Assembly (NCBI GenBank): GCA_017311185.1 | Contig: JAESUZ010005462.1 | Span: forward strand, 2,294,001 to 2,358,000 | From: Proteles cristata cristata | Lineage: Eukaryota > Chordata > Mammalia > Carnivora > Hyaenidae | Direction: 5' to 3' | DNA: 64,000 nucleotides | Part shown: piece by piece, positions 59,129 to 64,000 of the stretch | Numbering within the stretch: the stretch's first letter is position 1 | Layout of the letters: every line of letters starts with the position of its first letter | The notes under the pieces: model-generated | The model's database searches: none | Told to the model about the DNA's origin: nothing | What the model saw: only the letters and a program-made list of their open reading frames with translations | Position numbers and translations under genes: made by a program

Positions 59129-60359
59129 TTTGAGTACTCATCATCCCTACCTTTTATAGTTAAGTTAGTGTTGTGACCACTTGAGTTTCCATTTCTATAG
59201 AATAAGCTGGAAATTATACACACATATTGGATGATTTTTGCTCTGAATTAATACTGCATAAATGTCAGTTGATATTGAGTTTCCTGACCCCCCTGTTGCT
59301 TGTTCAGTCTCTCAGGCACCTTGGTCTCTGAGGATTATAAAATCATGGAAAATTGTGGGAAACTATAGTTTTTATGTATATATTTCCATTCCACCATAAC
59401 TCTTTCGTCTTTACATTAGTCACATTTTGTCTAAGATGAAAAACGTTCTGTAGGATTAAAAATTTGGTTCTCTCATACCCAGTGAGAGATTGGAGAAGGC
59501 TGGCTTCTTCACAGTTTGGTGGAAGATATAATAGGTAGTTAAGGTAGCAAAAGAGGATTCGCCAAGGATAAAACCAAGAGACTAAAAATAATGAGAAAAG
59601 AAGAAATATGTAATAAAAACTTTAAAGAAGATTTGAGTTGAAAATTGTTTTGCATGATGTGCAAGCAGGTAGAGGGATCTGTTTCTGTCTAAATAATTAT
59701 AATAAAGTAGGCCTTCTTTGAATGTACTTGAGACACTGAATGAAATTCAACCCCAGGGTTTTTAGCCCTAAACATATCCACAAATAGATTGAGAGAGCAT
59801 TTGGGGACAGAGGGTCAAAGAAGGTTGTATGTGAAAGAGTGTTTGGGAGGAACAGCCAAGGTCAGGTGGAGTGAAGCCCAAACCTTCTTCAGTGTGAGGT
59901 CACTCTCAGCAGAAATGAAGCATCAGTGCAGCCCCTTTGGTCATTCCTGCAAAACCCTCTAGATTTTCAGTTTTATGGCATTAGCAATAAAGATTCCACC
60001 CACCTCCCAGAATGTCGATTCTACCTCTCCCCAGGGCTCCAGCAACTTCAGGGGTCACTCCACATGGCCTGGCACAGAACAGCATTCCTAGGGTCACTGT
60101 GGAGCTGGCCAATAAACTCTGTCAAGACCAGGGTCCAGCTCAGACAGATTCTGGCTGTGTGTGTGGGCCCAAGTGGGAACTACTGTCACCAGAAATGCAA
60201 GGAAATGTACTGTTCTGCTCAGTCCAACTGGAAAAGATTTATGAAATGCTTCCCAAGTGCCCAGATACCTGCTTGGGTCTATAGAGGAGGCCAAAGAAAT
60301 GGGATTTACAGTGCCCATCATGATTAGCTGTTGGACCTCTATCAATTCCTGTAGCTTGC
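59129..60359 (+). other. MYLK4 intron, no recognised element
   Basis: Contains a 133-codon plus-strand frame overlapped by shorter frames on both strands. No domain or splice context that would support coding. Confidence 0.5.
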
Positions 60360-60520
60360 TGCGTAGGTATTTGAAATATGGAGTTAATAATATTGCTCTC
60401 ATGCTGGCTGCTATGCAGAATATGTAGGGACTGTGTATAAAACACTTAGCACTATGCCTGATACAACCTGAGCACTCATTACGTGGTAGCTAACATGAAT
60501 ATTGTTGTTACTGTTACTGT
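60360..60520 (+). repeat. MIR SINE
   Basis: ggagttaataatattgctct, gtataaaacacttagcacta and gagcactcattacgtggtag match MIR. Confidence 0.75.
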
Positions 60521-60862
60521 AGAAGCTGATCATTTAGTTGAGGTTGAAATGCCTGAGTATGTGAATCAGGAAGAAAACAAGAGCGGGAAATTCAAGTGTG
60601 GTTCTTGGGGACTGTAATTCTCGAGGTAAATCCAGCAGGCTGGTCCAGGTTGACCTCCTGCCAGACGAGCCTACAGAGGACTGTCTAGGGTTTGCTCTCT
60701 TCTCACTTGGGTTTATGCAAAGATGGAGTCACCCACAGACCACGGGTCAGATTCCCTGTTGACAAGCTCACTACCACATAGAAGGGACCATGTATTGTTA
60801 TGATTACCCTCTCTTTGCTGCCACATTCTTTGTTTTACCAATCCCCTTAAAACTGAAACTCC

Positions 60863-61087
60863 GGGGGTGCCTGGGTGGCTCAGTCAGTTGAGCAGCCGTC
60901 TTGGGTTCATATCACGATCTCGCGGTCTATGAGTTTGAGCCACAGGTCAGGTACTGTGCTGACAGCTCAGAGCCTGAAGCCTGCTTCAGATTCCGTGTCT
61001 CCCTCTCTCTCTCTGCCCCTCCCCTGCTCACACACACTCTCTCTTTCGAAAATAAATAAGCATTAAAAAAGAGAGAGAGAGAAAAGA
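60863..61087 (+). mobile_element. CAN-SINE (feline)
   Basis: Sense copy with a GA-rich tail; duplication aaaactSaaactc at 60,849 and 61,088. Confidence 0.94.
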
Positions 61088-61324
61088 AAAACTCAAACTC
61101 AAGAGCTGAATCTCCAAGTCCTTTTGGAATAAAAACCAATAAAATAGGCCTATGAAACCAGAATCGCAGAGCTTAGAGTTTATTTTGCCACTCTTCACTG
61201 GGCACCCTAATGGGTGGGTGTTTGGTGGGTGATGAGGAGTGTGGCTAGAGTGGTGAGTAAAAGAAAGTCTCCCCTCTGCTGCCACAATCTCACAGGGAAG
61301 TCATGCCATTAAAAAGAGTGCTGA

Positions 61325-61410
61325 CATGGAGGAGGGCACTTGTGGGGATGAGCGCTGGTGTTGTATGGAAACCAATGTGACAATAAACTATTTGTAAAAA
61401 AAAAAAAAAA
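61325..61410 (+). mobile_element. Very short carnivore L1 3' end
   Basis: Only about 70 bp of the L1 terminus plus poly-A. Duplication aaaaagagtgctga at 61,311 and 61,408 shows a genuine insertion. Confidence 0.9.
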
Positions 61411-61421
61411 AAGAGTGCTGA

Positions 61422-63483
61422 GTGTGGAGAGAAGCACAGATGGGGGATTTTACCTAATCTGTAGGTAATTCACAAAGGCCTCTTTGAGTGTGTGGTGCTT
61501 TTCAGTTTGCACCTGTAGGATGAGCAAGCATACATTGAGCAGGGCAGCATACAGGAGGTGGTCAATAAAGGTGAATTAAAGAAGGAGGCATAGCAGAAAG
61601 ATTTGGAGGGGAAGGGCTAAGTGCCCTTCCAGACCCGCCTAACCAAAGTCTAGAGACAGTAGACCCTCTTAGCTGGTTCAAGTGGAGATGCTAGAGGGCA
61701 GCCTGTTTCTACCCGTCTGACAGGTCTGATTTCCTGCTAATATCCCTACCATTACTTCGTCACCCCTAAAAGTTAATTCTGGCAGTTCCAGGGCTCATTC
61801 CTGGGACTTCTTAGAAATGAAATTATTCTTGGTGCCATTTCCCTTCCTTCTGAAATTACTATTGCTATATTTTTAGTATGTTTTAGGGGAGTAAAAAGCA
61901 TTACTTACCTCTAGTTTTCCATATAACCACTTCTGACGACTACCCCTTTTAAATGCTTTTTTTTTTTTCCAGGCTATCCAGCCTGAATTAACTTTTCTTT
62001 AAGAAAAGGTCTTTCGTGGTTTATAAATTTTAATGTAAGATGCTAACTGCCAGGATATTTTTGGACCACAACCAGTGATTTAACCAGCCTCCCTTAACAG
62101 ATGAAACGAGACAAGCCTGCACTGCACCTGGACACAGTGGCTCTTTCATCATTCACTTTCAAAGTCATGACACCTCCTGGTTTTAACCTCAGGACGTCAA
62201 GAATTTTCTTTTAAAACCTGTTTCCTGGAAATAGGTCTTTGCTGTGCTAATGGATAATTTTTCACTTCATATTTTTTTAAGGTGCATAAATTCTATTTTT
62301 TTCCTCTTGCAAATAAAAAAAGCAGATTATGGAGGGGCATGGTAAGAGTCTCCTCTGTATTAAATAGTACAGGCCATCCCTGTCCTGGATTTTTAAATAT
62401 TTCATTAGCAACAAGGGATTCTTACACTGCTCTATTCATTCCCTGTTCCTCCTCAGACACTGGACTGATTATTTTGATTAAAAGTGCTGAGTAAGAGAAT
62501 GTGGACTGAAAATTAGCCTCTTAAGCAACCACCAGAGCCTTTAACTGCATAAGGACCTGCTCCTGTGGCTATTTGGTGTCCTTTATTCAATGTCACAATT
62601 AAGGAAAACTGGATTTTTGAAAGTTGTCTCCTATCCATGCTTTCTCATCCTTTCTTCCCCTATGCTGGGTAATTCTCCTCAAAGAGGCAGTCACTCCAAG
62701 CTGGAAAAGTACCTTTGTGCAAACTTTTGACAAGTGTTCCCTCTAGGGCAGTAGATTTGCAGGAACATTCTTCTATGTGCCCCATGGGTTGCATCTTGGT
62801 CAGGTGACCTCACTTATGAGAGAAGAAAAAGGCATCCCTTCCTTAGGCTCAGCCAAGGGAACACAGTGGCTTTCAGTCCATCTGCTGCCTCCAAGGGCAG
62901 CTTTGTCCTGTGTGCAAACCTCTCACTGAACGTGGATGTCTTGCTGGAACGTAGAACTTGTTCTTAGTCTGCTGTCCATTCATTCTTGTTGAACTGCGAA
63001 GAGTTCATTCCTGAGAATCTAAATCACGCATTTGCAAAAGCTTAGTGGGTTTCCTGGTAAGGCAGTACTTTAGGGAGAAGAAAAGCTAGCATTTGCCAAA
63101 TGCATCTCCATCTGGATGGAGGTAAAAAGTTGTCTTGGGCCCAGTGGTCCTGATGGGAGAATTGCTTGAGTAACCCCTTCTGGGTTATGTCAATAAAAAA
63201 AAAAAAGTCACAGAAACCACTGCCTCTAGGATAGGTTTCAACGGGCTCCTTTGTAGTTTGTCAGAAACTCCTCTCCCAATGGTCTTGGTGAGTAAATGTT
63301 GAAAAATGCCCCTGAGGAGGAGCCTCCTAGAAAGAAACAAAATGAGACCTTTGCTTTTCTCCCCAAAGTTATTAAAACACATCTGATGACCTGAAATCTC
63401 CAGTCTGGAAAGTATCCAAGGAGGCCTAAAGAGAACCTCCCCTTGAGGGGGTCTGGCCCACTGCTGTAGGCAGGGGCTAGGGT
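61422..63483 (+). other. MYLK4 intron, no recognised element apart from a CTCF-like motif
   Basis: Unique-looking DNA with one CTCF-like core at 61,689. No exon matching MYLK4 seen. Confidence 0.5.
61689..61703 (+). promoter_or_regulatory. CTCF-like core motif
   Basis: TGCTAGAGGGCAGCC has the CTAGAGGGCAGC form typical of strong CTCF sites. Confidence 0.35.
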
Positions 63484-63668
63484 AGGGTTGCCAAATAAAG
63501 TTCAGGACCCCCAGTGAAATTTGAATTTCAGATAAACAATGCATCATGTTTAGTATAAGTATGTTCATGTGATATTTGAGACATACTTCTACCCCAAAGT
63601 TAGTCATTGCTTATCTGAAATTCAAATTTCTCTGGGCTTCCTGTATTTTTATTTGTACAATCATGGGG
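63484..63668. mobile_element. Palindromic MITE-like DNA element
   Basis: A 19-bp perfect inverted repeat, aaatttgaatttcagataa (63,517-63,535) and its complement (63,611-63,629), lies within wider inverted similarity (gttgccaaataaa... / ...tttttatttg). I recall this as a common mammalian non-autonomous DNA transposon but am unsure of the family name. Confidence 0.75.
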
Positions 63669-64000
63669 TGTGGCCTACAAGTAAAGGCTGCACATGATGT
63701 ACTTTGTGACTGTGGCTGTGAACAAAAGGCCCTGGAGCCTGGAGAGCCCAGGTGTGAGGGCATTTGGTGGACTGGAACACAGGAGGGAGTGGGGGCACCC
63801 AGGACCCACTGCTCGAGGGCACCCATGGGAACCAGCACTGACTTCATTGTCATGCCAGGCACTGTACTAGCCCAATGGGGAGCCTGCCACAGAAAGCGGA
63901 ACAGCAGTAACTTGTAGCTATGGGCACTGCGAATGTTCTCCGGTTCTCTCTCCTTGGAACTGGGTGTGTATGGGTGGAGGAAGCCAGAGAGTCTACTAAT

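Noticed and set aside
59926..60327. A 133-codon plus-strand frame with overlapping frames
   Set aside because: No splice signals or recognisable domain; overlaps alternate frames on both strands.
63185..63607. A 140-codon minus-strand frame
   Set aside because: It runs through the palindromic MITE-like element and has no recognisable protein features.

Overview
This is ordinary mammalian nuclear DNA, almost certainly from a cat (Felidae). It carries 22 copies of the tRNA-Lys-derived carnivore CAN-SINE. The body of most copies has the feline form, with the phrase 'tgctgacagctcagagcctg' or the variant 'ctgactgccagctcag', rather than the canine form. Carnivore L1 3' tails and older mammal-wide repeats (MIR, L2, Tigger1, MER2-like, MER5-like, MaLR-like LTR) fill most of the rest.

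Layout. Positions 1-20,933 hold the first four coding exons of WRNIP1 on the minus strand (20,118-20,933; 17,832-18,023; 16,333-16,574; 2,179-2,408). Every splice site is canonical and the phases join, giving about 493 of roughly 665 residues. The last exons lie to the left of the window. Intron 3 is about 13.9 kb and holds a broken Tigger1 DNA transposon with two later SINEs inside it. Positions 19,960-21,450 are a CpG island with the WRNIP1 promoter. It contains three ZNF143-like motifs spaced exactly 62 bp apart, plus NRF1-like and ETS-like sites.

From 21.5 to 43.7 kb no coding exon is certain. The stretch holds a processed pseudogene of SNU13 (23.0-23.4 kb), a split MER2 element, an LTR-like block carrying a chimeric SINE-L1 insertion, and several decayed L1 fragments. 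At 43,683-43,953 (+) is an exon of MYLK4, recognised from the start of the known kinase sequence. It stays open upstream of the usual start codon. The catalytic exons of MYLK4 are not present, so they must lie to the right. WRNIP1 and MYLK4 head to head matches the order on human chromosome 6p25 (from memory).

From 44 to 64 kb the DNA looks like MYLK4 intron. It has a candidate alternative first exon with a TATA-like box (47,841-48,019), a second exon-like open segment (54,865-55,095), and scattered SINEs, MIRs and DNA-transposon relics.

I see no operon, CRISPR array, intact mobile element or new multi-gene system. The most useful leads are the 62-bp promoter array, the possible alternative MYLK4 exons, and two unusual retroposon insertions (a SINE-L1 chimera and a SINE with a 3' transduction). 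Repeat family names come from recall of consensus sequences and were not checked with software.
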